Below are positions 27,061-35,405 of a stretch of 64,000 nucleotides of DNA, piece by piece. A program made the position numbers and the translations under genes. Within the stretch, counting starts at the first letter, position 1. The number at the start of each line of letters is the position of its first letter. The notes under the pieces were generated by a model. That model did no database searches, was not told the DNA's origin, and saw only the letters and a program-made list of their open reading frames with translations. Location: the NCBI GenBank assembly GCA_949297785.1, contig CASFTW010000010.1, positions 1 through 64,000 on the forward strand, read 5' to 3'. The stretch is from an uncultured Spirochaetales bacterium (GTDB lineage: Bacteria > Spirochaetota > Spirochaetia > Sphaerochaetales > Sphaerochaetaceae).

Positions 27061-27474
27061 TTACAAAGGGAGGAAGATTTGCATGACGGCTTCGAATTCT
27101 TTTTCTTTATAGAAACGTATGTAGATTTCTCCTTCAATTCTGCTCAGCGGGAGAGTTTTGACAAGATTCAGTATTTCTTTTTCATCTTCGCACACACCGG
27201 TCTGCAGAAGCGAATACTTTCCTGCGGGAATGCAGAGATTGTAGCCCTGTCTTTGCGGCGGGGGATAACCGCCTTCAACAAGATCTTTTTCCTCCTGTGT
27301 GTATGGCGCGTGATAGCCGCACCATTTTTTCTCAAGACGGAGAAAAACATCATCATAGAAAAAACGGCAACAGTATGTGAACTCACTTCCTGTCTTGAGA
27401 TCATAGATTTCTTCAATTGAATGTTCTTCTTCTTTATACGTCAGAGGATGTGAGAGATTGAGTGTGAAAAGCAT
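27061..27474 (-). CDS. Protein of unknown function (137 aa)
   Basis: No family is recognised. The protein is soluble, rich in aromatic and charged residues, with four Cys in the body (for example YCCRFFYDD, KWCGYHAPY and NLCIPAGKYS). The segment IPAGKYSLLQTGVCEDEKEI and a C-terminal RFYKEKEFEAVMQIFLPL look like an alpha/beta core. It is the first gene of a minus-strand set with the TraB-family gene and diverges from the flavodiiron gene, 80 bp away. The ATG lacks a clear ribosome site. Confidence 0.65.
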   Translation of the reverse strand: MLFTLNLSHPLTYKEEEHSIEEIYDLKTGSEFTYCCRFFYDDVFLRLEKKWCGYHAPYTQEEKDLVEGGYPPPQRQGYNLCIPAGKYSLLQTGVCEDEKEILNLVKTLPLSRIEGEIYIRFYKEKEFEAVMQIFLPL

Positions 27475-27554
27475 GGAAAAAATAATAGCGGATCTTTATG
27501 CATGGTACAATGGCTAATCTTGTTCGCACTCCGGTATTGGAGTATTATAAAGGT

Positions 27555-28748
27555 ATGTTAAGTACAATTAAAGAAAATATTCATCTTTTCCGTTATGAGA
27601 AAAATCATGACGATCTGTTTGAAGGCTGCTGGCCGATCAACAGAGGGGTTTCAATCAATTCCTATTTTGTGAAGGGAAGCAGCAAGAAAGTTCTCATAGA
27701 CTATGTCGAGGCGGGCGCTTCTTTTGATGACGACCTTTCACAGCTCGGAAGCAGACTTGAGGATATAGACATCCTTGTTCTGAATCACATGGAGCCGGAT
27801 CATACAGGTGCGCTGTCGACGCTTTTCGCAAGGAATCCTCAGATCCAGGTATATGCCACAAGGCTCGGCGCGACTGAGACCGAAACTCTCTACGGGTATA
27901 AAAACGTGCATGTCATCACGAACGGTGAGGAGCTTGATATCGGAGGCATGACTCTGGTTTTCTATGCCACACCGAACATCCACTGGCCGGATACGATGAT
28001 GACATTCCTCAAGGAAGAGGGAATTCTTTTCTCCTGTGACGCCTTCGGTGCCTTCGGTGCTTATCAGAGTGTGTATGATGATGAGCTTACGGAAAGCGAG
28101 TGGGCACTGCTGAAAACGGAAACGGAACGCTATTATGCAAATATCGTTGCAAGCTTCTCTTCTTTTGTCCTCAGGGGAATCAATGCTCTTGCATCTCTGC
28201 CGGTAAAAACGATCTGCCCGAGCCACGGTCTGGTCTGGAGAAAGGATCCCGGCTATGTGGTCAGCTGGTATGCGAGAATGGCCGGTTATGCGGCAGGAGA
28301 GAGGGAAAAGGAAATAACGATTCTTGTCTCCAGCATGTACGGCAACACCCTTTCATATATCTCTGCCCTTGAGAGAATGGCAAAGGATGCCGGCATTGTC
28401 ACACATACCGTGCGCATCCCCGATATAAACGCATCATATGCCATTGAGAAGGTGTGGAGAAGCAAGGCTTTCATCGTTGCTGCTCCGACATATGAGAAGG
28501 AAATGTTCCCACCGATGGCACACTGTCTTGACTGGCTTGTCAGAAAGGATGTGAAAGGCAGGATCTCAATGCATTTCGGCTCCTCCCTCTGGTCAGGCGG
28601 TGCCTCTGCCGAGTACAAGGCCTATGCGGAGAAAATGCAGCTTGATGTCGTTGACACTTTCGATTTCAGGGGAAAGGGCACAGCAGAAGACAGAGAGCGC
28701 ATCATGAATGCATTCAGAACCGTCATTGAAAAAGTCAGGGAAGACTGA
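27555..28748 (+). CDS. Flavodiiron protein (FprA family)
   Basis: The 397-aa protein has two domains. The N-terminal metallo-beta-lactamase-like domain carries the diiron site (HMEPDHTGAL, the HxExD motif, with later His residues such as CPSHGLVW). The C-terminal flavodoxin domain (about 255-397) begins ITILVSSMYGNTLSYI and binds FMN. Flavodiiron proteins reduce O2 to water, or NO to N2O, in the cytoplasm of anaerobes. The ATG at 27555 fits the family's start; the frame is open upstream to 27498. It has its own terminator. With rubrerythrin and PerR it forms a typical anaerobic defence set. Confidence 0.92.
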   Translation: MLSTIKENIHLFRYEKNHDDLFEGCWPINRGVSINSYFVKGSSKKVLIDYVEAGASFDDDLSQLGSRLEDIDILVLNHMEPDHTGALSTLFARNPQIQVYATRLGATETETLYGYKNVHVITNGEELDIGGMTLVFYATPNIHWPDTMMTFLKEEGILFSCDAFGAFGAYQSVYDDELTESEWALLKTETERYYANIVASFSSFVLRGINALASLPVKTICPSHGLVWRKDPGYVVSWYARMAGYAAGEREKEITILVSSMYGNTLSYISALERMAKDAGIVTHTVRIPDINASYAIEKVWRSKAFIVAAPTYEKEMFPPMAHCLDWLVRKDVKGRISMHFGSSLWSGGASAEYKAYAEKMQLDVVDTFDFRGKGTAEDRERIMNAFRTVIEKVRED

Positions 28749-28767
28749 GTATTAATGAAGCGTAATG

Positions 28768-28801
28768 GAAAGTGGTGCATTGATTGTGCCGCTTTCTTTT
28801 T
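28768..28801 (+). terminator. Terminator of the flavodiiron gene
   Basis: A 12-bp stem (28768-28779 with 28785-28796, three G-U pairs) with a 5-bp loop is followed by TTTTT. It lies 20 bp after the stop. Confidence 0.8.
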
Positions 28802-28884
28802 CCGGATGTATTTCCTTTTGTAACCTATTAGTTCTTATGATGTTTCATCTGTTGCAGAATACCGTATTACAAGGAAGGAAAAAT

Positions 28885-29448
28885 ATGAAGAAAAAAGCTT
28901 TGTTAATAATGATCTGTGCTCTTTTTTCAATGAGCCTTTTTTCAGCTCCGCTGCTTCAGATCGGCGCAAATGCCTCTTATAATGCCCCAATAGCGGATGA
29001 TGCCTTTTCTGACGGGCTTAAGGAAATAGAAAACTATACGTTCGGTGTTGAAGCAAGGGTAAATCTTTTCGACTGGGTGTCCTTTGCAGTTCCTGCGACA
29101 TTCGGCGGTTTTGGAGGCGACGGAATTCTTGTCAGTACCATGCCGAGTGTCAATCTCAATATTCCTGCAGCTGATTTTCTCGATATTGCCCTGGGGCTCG
29201 GCATGAGAATGGATTTTCTCCATAGCGGTGATTCCTGGTACATAAACGGAACTTCTATGGATGATGCCGGTAATGCACTGATGGAAGCCCGTCTGGCATA
29301 CAGAGCCGCACTTACTTTCAACCTGTTCGGCTTTGGTCTCGGTCTTACAGCCGCAGTTCCCGTGAAGGGTTCTTTCAGTTCATTCAATCCGTCTCCACTG
29401 TGGGATGCCTCCACTCTTTCTGCGTCTCTGCTGATCAACTTTTTCTGA
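28885..29448 (+). CDS. Probable outer-membrane beta-barrel protein
   Basis: The 187-aa protein starts MKKKALLIMICALFSMSLFS with an AP cleavage end, a signal peptide. The mature part alternates hydrophobic and polar residues in strand-like blocks (FGVEARVNLFDWVSFAVPA, LDIALGLGMRMDFL, YRAALTFNLFGFGLGLTAA) and ends LSASLLINFF, with the terminal Phe typical of outer-membrane barrels. Eight or so strands would fit. The family is not identified. The ATG at 28885 follows AAGGAAGG; the frame is open upstream without support. It is isolated. Confidence 0.75.
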   Translation: MKKKALLIMICALFSMSLFSAPLLQIGANASYNAPIADDAFSDGLKEIENYTFGVEARVNLFDWVSFAVPATFGGFGGDGILVSTMPSVNLNIPAADFLDIALGLGMRMDFLHSGDSWYINGTSMDDAGNALMEARLAYRAALTFNLFGFGLGLTAAVPVKGSFSSFNPSPLWDASTLSASLLINFF

Positions 29449-29522
29449 CAGGATTAAGCCTGATAAAACAGAATCTCTGAAACTGAGAAGAATTTCTGAG
29501 TTTATTTATAAAAGCAATAGCT

Positions 29523-30602
29523 TTATGTTATATTCATCAATGCGGTTTCGTTGCAGAATAGTTCAGCATTGCTTTTGAATACAGCTGCAGTAGGAAGGAC
29601 TATTTCTGTTGTTTTAATATTTTCCGTTTTTGTGATGGTGGAAAAAACGGTTTTTACTCCAAGATATCCTTGTTGTGTGGGATATTGGTAAACAGATGCG
29701 GTAAGTGTTCCGTTTTCAAAATAAGGAAGAAGTTCTGGAAATACATCTGTACCGATTGTAGTTATTTTTCCAGACAGTCCTAATTTATTAACTATTTCAC
29801 ACATGCTTAGAGTTTCTCTTGCGGAAACGGCATAAATACCTATCAGATCATTGAATTTACATAGGTATTCTTCAAGCAATGTTTTTAGGTTTGCCATATT
29901 TGTGTAAACATGAATTTCCTGAAGAAACAGCAGAGGACAAGATTCTGTCAACCTTCTTGAAAAATCATTTATCCTTTCCGACTGTCTTTCGCTTTCGCGG
30001 GATCCTCCAAGGATAAGCAATTTTCCTTCTGCGCGCGGGTGTATTGCCAGAAAAATATCAGCCCCGAGTTTTCCTACGCAGCCGTTTGCATTTGCGGTAC
30101 ATATACCGGACTCATGAGTACGGCTTACAGCGTTAAGCATAAAAGCTGGGATGCTTCGCTCTGCAAATTTTTTCATAACGGATTTAAAAAGATCTTTTCC
30201 CGAAGCATTTGTGATAAGGCCATGTATGGGTGTTTCTCTTTCGAGTAATGTTCTTAAAACCTTGCAAGATTCATCTTCTGTTGTATCTGCATAAATAGGT
30301 TCGATAATGACATTATATGCTTCCAGTTCCTTTTGTGCCTTTGTTATTCCTTTCCAGATATATTGAAAAAAATACTTATTATCATTTACTGGCTCTGGGA
30401 GAACAACAGCAATCCTGATTTCAGATCTTCTCATTGCTGATGCAAGTGGATTTGCCGTATAATTCAGCCTTGACGCCTCTGCAAGGATTCTTTTCCTTGT
30501 TTCTTCACTGTATCCGCCTTTTCCATGCAGTGCTCTCTGAACAGTACCGATCGAAAGATTAAGATTTGTTGCAATATCTTTCAGTTTTACAGAGCTTTTC
30601 AT
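29523..30602 (-). CDS. LacI-family transcriptional regulator
   Basis: The 359-aa protein has an N-terminal LacI HTH (VKLKDIATNLNLSIGTVQRA) with the hinge helix NPLASAMR, followed by a periplasmic-binding-protein-like sensor domain (IRIAVVLPEP onward; LLILGGSRESERQSERINDF; GKITTIGTDVFPE). Such proteins repress sugar genes until a ligand binds. It diverges from the TTT transporter-sulfatase operon. Two copies of AATAACGTTATT, a LacI-type palindrome with central CG, lie in the shared control region, so it is the likely local regulator. Its ligand is unknown. Confidence 0.92.
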   Translation of the reverse strand: MKSSVKLKDIATNLNLSIGTVQRALHGKGGYSEETRKRILAEASRLNYTANPLASAMRRSEIRIAVVLPEPVNDNKYFFQYIWKGITKAQKELEAYNVIIEPIYADTTEDESCKVLRTLLERETPIHGLITNASGKDLFKSVMKKFAERSIPAFMLNAVSRTHESGICTANANGCVGKLGADIFLAIHPRAEGKLLILGGSRESERQSERINDFSRRLTESCPLLFLQEIHVYTNMANLKTLLEEYLCKFNDLIGIYAVSARETLSMCEIVNKLGLSGKITTIGTDVFPELLPYFENGTLTASVYQYPTQQGYLGVKTVFSTITKTENIKTTEIVLPTAAVFKSNAELFCNETALMNIT

Positions 30603-30681
30603 ATTTCTTCTCCATGTTGGTTGAGTTAAAGCTTATCAGATTTGATTTGCAAAGGTAATACCAAAAGAGAACGCATAAAAG

Positions 30682-30695
30682 AAATAACGTTATTT
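30682..30695. promoter_or_regulatory. LacI-type operator copy 1
   Basis: AAATAACGTTATTT is a perfect 14-bp palindrome with the central CpG typical of LacI-family sites. It lies 80 bp upstream of the regulator's own start. Confidence 0.75.
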
Positions 30696-30852
30696 AAAAA
30701 AGAGATAGTTTTAACGTTGCTCCGTCTGAAAATTTTTAGATTAATTATATATCATCAAACTTAATTAATTTATATATATCTATATATAAATGAAATATTT
30801 GTATCTATTCTGAGTTGATAAAACATAAAAAGAAAAGATATAAAATAAAAAT

Positions 30853-30881
30853 TTGACAAATAACGTTATTCATAATAGAAT
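30853..30881 (+). promoter_or_regulatory. Promoter of the TTT-sulfatase operon with embedded operator
   Basis: TTGACA (30853-30858), a 17-bp spacer and TAGAAT (30876-30881) form a strong sigma70-type promoter. The palindrome AATAACGTTATT (30859-30870) fills the spacer, so a bound repressor would block RNA polymerase. The tctC start is 28 bp downstream of the -10 box. Confidence 0.8.
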
Positions 30882-30908
30882 CTAATTATCATACAAAAGG
30901 AGTAGAAA

Positions 30909-31931
30909 ATGAAAAAATTCAGATTAGGCTTTATCATTGTGTCCATTGTTGCCTTAATGGTTTTCACAGCATGTTCCGGTGGTGAGGAATCTGCATCGGT
31001 GAATACATCAGAAACAAGAAGCGTTTCTTCTTCTGATGTTAATTATCCTACAAAAACAATCAATATTACAGTTCCATATGATGCCGGTTCTTCGACTGAT
31101 ATCAGAGCAAGATATCTTGCTCAGATTCTCGGTGAAAAACTTGGGGTTACTGTTACCGTTACGAATCTGGCTGGTGCGGCGGGTTCAATCGGGACAATTG
31201 ATTACAACATGAAGAATGCGGATCCTCATGAGATCCTTATTGCCGGCATAGCAGCAATGACAACAGCACCACTTACCAATTCTGCACTGCCATATACATT
31301 TGATGATTTTAAGGTTATCGCAGCGTTGGATCAGGAAGAACAGATTCTTTATACATGTCCTCAGCAGAGTGGAATATCCAGCTTCGAACAGCTTATTGAG
31401 ACAGGTAAGACGAGGACAATCAAATATGGAGGCGGCGGGCCTACTGCTGCTAATGACATTATTCAGGCAGCAGCATATAAGCAGGCAGGGATTCAATACG
31501 AATCAATTGTAACCTCTTCCACATCTCAGAGAATTCTTGACGTTCTTGGAGGAACTGTTGATGTAACGTGTGCACCTCCTTCATCCGGTGCGGAGTTTGT
31601 CGCCAGTGGTGAGTTGGTACCTATTGCAGTGCTTTCTCCAGAACCGTATTCGGGTTTTGAAGGATTAACAGTTCCGACCTTAAACAGTTTTGGATACGAG
31701 AATTTTGTATTCAATGCATACAATATCATTCTTATGAACGGAGATGTTGATCAGACTTATGTTGATTTTCTGACTGAAGCAATCCATGAAATTTATGAAA
31801 CAGAAGGGTATCAGGAGAAAGCTGAAGATCTTGGTATGAACATCTGTTATGACAGTCCGGAGCAGGTGAAAAAGAATGTTGATTCTACAATATCAGCATT
31901 TAGTGAAATGCTTCAATTTATCAATAACTGA
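30909..31931 (+). CDS. tctC: Tripartite tricarboxylate transporter binding lipoprotein (TctC/Bug family)
   Basis: The 340-aa protein is a lipoprotein: MKKFRLGFIIVSIVALMVFT then AC at the lipobox, giving Cys22 of the mature protein. It has the Bug fold markers: ITVPYDAGSSTDIRARYLAQ, VTVTNLAGAAGSIGTIDY (the usual loop that holds a carboxylate ligand) and VDVTCAPPSSGAEFVASGEL. Bug proteins capture carboxylic acids such as citrate or uronic-type acids in the periplasm for TctAB. AAAAGGAG precedes the ATG. It is the first gene of the LacI-controlled operon. Confidence 0.92.
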   Translation: MKKFRLGFIIVSIVALMVFTACSGGEESASVNTSETRSVSSSDVNYPTKTINITVPYDAGSSTDIRARYLAQILGEKLGVTVTVTNLAGAAGSIGTIDYNMKNADPHEILIAGIAAMTTAPLTNSALPYTFDDFKVIAALDQEEQILYTCPQQSGISSFEQLIETGKTRTIKYGGGGPTAANDIIQAAAYKQAGIQYESIVTSSTSQRILDVLGGTVDVTCAPPSSGAEFVASGELVPIAVLSPEPYSGFEGLTVPTLNSFGYENFVFNAYNIILMNGDVDQTYVDFLTEAIHEIYETEGYQEKAEDLGMNICYDSPEQVKKNVDSTISAFSEMLQFINN

Positions 31932-31987
31932 ATGGTTCCTGATATAAAATGGCAAGGTCGTTCTCTCTTGTCGAAAATGGAGAAATT

Positions 31988-32443
31988 ATGAAAATAAAAC
32001 TAAAATCAAACATGGTCAGTGGAATAGCTGCTATTGTCTTTGCTGTTGCTTTATTTGTGATCATTCCGTTTCAGATTGTTGATATCAGCAATAAATTGAT
32101 AAAAGCAGATTTTTTACCAAAACTGATGGCTGGCATAATTCTGATATGTGGAATCTGTCTTATTGCAAAATGTTTACGACATCCTGAAAGTGAGAAAGTT
32201 ATAGAGATTGATCTTATGAAGGAAGCCAGAGTGATTATGTATTTTGCCGCTCTTGTTCTTTTTGTCGTTCTGTTTACACGAATAGGATTTCTTCTTGATT
32301 CTCTATGGCTGGCTGTTTTCACATTAATATTTGTAAAAGACAAAAATCCGATTCATTATGCGATAACAATTGCTTATGTCGTAATTCTTTTTATTGTGTT
32401 TAAGTACGCTTTGAGCGTTCCTCTTCCGACAATTGTGCTTTAG
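31988..32443 (+). CDS. tctB: TTT transporter small membrane subunit TctB
   Basis: A 151-aa protein with four TM helices (GIAAIVFAVALFVIIPFQIV; LMAGIILICGICLIAKCL; MYFAALVLFVVLF with LDSLWLAVFTLIFV; and a final IAYVVILFIVFKYALSVPLP), the usual TctB topology. The ATG at 31988 follows GGAG; an in-frame ATG at 31949 does not. tctA begins 13 bp downstream. Confidence 0.88.
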   Translation: MKIKLKSNMVSGIAAIVFAVALFVIIPFQIVDISNKLIKADFLPKLMAGIILICGICLIAKCLRHPESEKVIEIDLMKEARVIMYFAALVLFVVLFTRIGFLLDSLWLAVFTLIFVKDKNPIHYAITIAYVVILFIVFKYALSVPLPTIVL

Positions 32444-32456
32444 TGAGGAGTGGGTT

Positions 32457-33959
32457 ATGTTAGAAAATATAATCAGTGGATTTTCTGGAATATTTACAAT
32501 TCAGGGTATTCTGTTCATGAATATCGGTATGTTCGCAGGTATTATTATAGGGGCAATTCCCGGGTTAAATGCGAATATTGGAATTGTGCTTGCCTTACCA
32601 TTTACATTCGGCATGGATCCTATTACAGGTATATCAATGCTTGTTGCTGTATTCTGTGGTTGTAATTTTGGTGGCTCCATTACGGCAATTCTAATAAGAA
32701 CTCCGGGAACAAATTCAGCAGCAGCTACGGTTCTGGATGGAGCACCTCTTGCAGAAAAAGGTTATCCGAGAAAAGCGTTGGAAATGGCTTTGATTGCATC
32801 AACGGTTGGTGGAATTATCAGCGGATTTGCACTTTTGTTCCTTTCTCCCCAGATTGCAAAGATAGGACTTCTTTTCGGACCGCCCGAGTATTTTGCACTT
32901 GCTATTTTCGGTCTGTCAATTATTGCGGCTCTCAGTGGAGATAGTATTCCTAAAGGCGTTATAAGTGGATGTCTTGGTATTCTGCTTGCAACTGTAGGTG
33001 TTGATTCCATTACAGGGACAATGAGGTTTATTTTTGGTAACTACAAACTGATGTCCGGAGTTGCCTTGGTTCCTGTTCTGTTTGGTCTTTTTGCCCTGAC
33101 AAGGATTTTTGAGCTTCTTAATTCAAAAGATGAAGAGGCTGAAAGAATTGAAAAGCTTAAAGGAATCAAAGATGATAAGCTTACATTGGCAGAAGTAAGA
33201 CAGCAGACGCCTAATATGGTATTCAGTGGTGTGTTAGGTGTTATAATCGGTGCAATTCCCGGAGCCGGAACAGCAATTGCAGCTTTTCTTGGTTACAATG
33301 AAGCAAAGAGCAAGTCAAAGCATCCTGAAAAATTTGGAACCGGTGTGCTTGAAGGAATTGCTGCACCAGAGGCTGCAAATAATGGAGCGGCAGCTGCGAC
33401 TCTTATTCCTCTTATAACTCTTGGTATTCCTGGTGGTTCTGTTGCGGCAACACTTCTTGGTGCTTTTATGATGCATGGTCTGATTCCGGGGCCTTCCATG
33501 TTCACAGAGCAGGCTGGAATTATATATGCAATCATGCTGAGTGCGCTTATATGTAATGCGTTCATGTTTTTGCAGGGAAAATTCCTTATGCCTGCTTTTA
33601 AGAACGTATCCAGGATACCTGCCCCGCTGATGACAGTATTTATCATTATTATGGTTATGGCAGGTGGTTTTGCTTATTCTAATAATCCATTCTCCCTTAA
33701 TATCATTATTGTCTCAGGTATTGTTGCTTACCTTATAAACAAGATCGGTATAAATGGAGTGCCTCTACTGCTTGGACTCATTCTTGGCCCTATCATGGAG
33801 AGCAATTTCAGAAATGCACTGTCAATGTCTGACGGAAGTTTCACAATATTTATAACTCGTCCGATCAGCCTTGTCTTCATTGTGCTTGCCGTTGTTTTGA
33901 TTGTATCGCTGAGAAGAAAACTAGGGAAAAGCAAAAAGAAGGAGAATGTTACCGCATGA
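32457..33959 (+). CDS. tctA: TTT transporter large membrane subunit TctA
   Basis: The 500-aa protein has about 12 TM helices and both copies of the TctA signature: GMFAGIIIGAIPGLNANIGI near residue 25 and LGVIIGAIPGAGTAIAAFLG near residue 265. The segment EGIAAPEAANNGAAAATLIP is also typical. It forms the channel of a cation-driven secondary transporter fed by TctC. The start follows GAGGAG. Its stop overlaps the first sulfatase start (ATGA), tying transport to desulfation. Confidence 0.93.
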   Translation: MLENIISGFSGIFTIQGILFMNIGMFAGIIIGAIPGLNANIGIVLALPFTFGMDPITGISMLVAVFCGCNFGGSITAILIRTPGTNSAAATVLDGAPLAEKGYPRKALEMALIASTVGGIISGFALLFLSPQIAKIGLLFGPPEYFALAIFGLSIIAALSGDSIPKGVISGCLGILLATVGVDSITGTMRFIFGNYKLMSGVALVPVLFGLFALTRIFELLNSKDEEAERIEKLKGIKDDKLTLAEVRQQTPNMVFSGVLGVIIGAIPGAGTAIAAFLGYNEAKSKSKHPEKFGTGVLEGIAAPEAANNGAAAATLIPLITLGIPGGSVAATLLGAFMMHGLIPGPSMFTEQAGIIYAIMLSALICNAFMFLQGKFLMPAFKNVSRIPAPLMTVFIIIMVMAGGFAYSNNPFSLNIIIVSGIVAYLINKIGINGVPLLLGLILGPIMESNFRNALSMSDGSFTIFITRPISLVFIVLAVVLIVSLRRKLGKSKKKENVTA

Positions 33960-35395
33960 ACAATAAGCATGACATTTTGATTTTTCTAAGTGACCAGCAT
34001 AGAGGTGATTTTATTCATTATGCAGGCAATCCTGTAATTCGTACTCCGAATCTGGATCGTATTGCAGCAGATGGAACTGTATTCACTTCTGCATACAGCC
34101 CTTGCCCGTTATGTGTACCAGCGAGAACAAGTTTGCTGTCTGGGCAGCTTGCCATGCATACTGAAGTTTACACGAACCATGGGGCTATTCGGAGTGATAA
34201 TGCCACTTTTCTCCATTCTCTTGGAGCAGAAGGGTATGAAACCGTGTTATGCGGCAGAATGCATTTTGAAGGACCAGATCAGAGGCATGGTTTTTCAAAG
34301 AGAATTTTCGGTGATCTTCTTCAGCTGTATCCAGGACAGGAAGATGCTTATAATGAGTTGAAATATTACAGGCCGACTATATCTGAGAACGGATGTTCCA
34401 AGATTTATGGTGGAGGAGATCATTCTCCAACTCTTGATTATGACAGACTTGTGATCAATGCTGCGCTTGATTATCTGAATGAGGAGCATGAAAAACCGCA
34501 ATGCATTGTAGTTGGTGTATATGCTCCGCACTTTCCCTTTGTCGGTCCCACTGATCTTTACGAATACTATCTGGATATTCTTGAAAAGAACGATAAGAAA
34601 GACCCTGTGTTTGACTATGATCTCGGGATTCTGAATCCGAGACAGCAGATATATGAAAGATCACAGGTTTTGAGAATGCGTGCCGCATATTATGCCATGG
34701 TGGAAAATCTTGACATGCAAATCGGAAAAGTGAAAAAAGCTTTTGATGAATATGAAAAACGCAGAGGAGCATCAGGTATATTCATTTATACTTCTGATCA
34801 TGGAGAATCTCTTGGTGACAGAAATATGTATGCAAAGAAGACTCTTTTTGATAATGCTGCGAGAGTTCCTCTTGTCATCAATGGAGACGGAATAAAAAAA
34901 GGACAGATTGTATCTTCTCCTGTAAGCATAATGGATATCGGTCCGACTCTCTGTGATATGGAAAACTGTATGAAGGCTCCTGATCTTGATGCTTATTCTT
35001 TGAAAGATGAACTTGAAAATGGTAATAATCCTTCCCGTGTTGTTTTCTCTGAGTGTATGGAAAAAAAAGGTGAACAGTTTGTACCGGGAATTATGGTTAG
35101 AAAGGGTGATTATAAGCTTATCTGGTATTACGATCATGAAGACGAAATGCTACTTTTCAATCTTAAAGATGATAAGAAAGAAACTCATAATCTGATATCT
35201 GTTGAGCCTGATATTCTTGAAGATCTTATGTCCGAAGCAAAGAGGATATGGAATCCTGAGCATATTATCAAAATTCATGAAAACAGGCTTGCTCATATTC
35301 AGATTCTCATGAAATGGGGAAAGAGTGTGCATCCTGTTGAAACAGAAAGATGGCATATCCCGGCATCTTCTCTTGCAATGCCTGAAAAAGTATGA
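33956..35395 (+). CDS. Sulfatase (Cys-type, cytosolic), first of locus 1
   Basis: The 479-aa protein has the sulfatase core: an N-terminal metal site ILIFLSDQHRGD, the maturation motif C53-V-P-A-R, whose Cys must be converted to formylglycine, then NLDMQIGKV and the second metal site YTSDHGESLGD. It removes sulfate from an organic ester. There is no signal peptide, so it acts in the cytoplasm after uptake. It is translationally coupled to tctA, and a related sulfatase follows after 10 bp. The Cys needs an anSME-type activating enzyme, which is not encoded in this window. Confidence 0.93.
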   Translation: MNNKHDILIFLSDQHRGDFIHYAGNPVIRTPNLDRIAADGTVFTSAYSPCPLCVPARTSLLSGQLAMHTEVYTNHGAIRSDNATFLHSLGAEGYETVLCGRMHFEGPDQRHGFSKRIFGDLLQLYPGQEDAYNELKYYRPTISENGCSKIYGGGDHSPTLDYDRLVINAALDYLNEEHEKPQCIVVGVYAPHFPFVGPTDLYEYYLDILEKNDKKDPVFDYDLGILNPRQQIYERSQVLRMRAAYYAMVENLDMQIGKVKKAFDEYEKRRGASGIFIYTSDHGESLGDRNMYAKKTLFDNAARVPLVINGDGIKKGQIVSSPVSIMDIGPTLCDMENCMKAPDLDAYSLKDELENGNNPSRVVFSECMEKKGEQFVPGIMVRKGDYKLIWYYDHEDEMLLFNLKDDKKETHNLISVEPDILEDLMSEAKRIWNPEHIIKIHENRLAHIQILMKWGKSVHPVETERWHIPASSLAMPEKV

Positions 35396-35405
35396 GGAAC
35401 AGTAA

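Larger units (their letters stand above)
30603..30908. other. Divergent control region of locus 1 (306 bp)
   Basis: This AT-rich region lies between the LacI-type gene and tctC. It holds the promoter of the transporter operon, two copies of the operator palindrome, and one weaker half-like site TTTTAACGTTGC near 30710. No small gene is seen. Confidence 0.7.
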
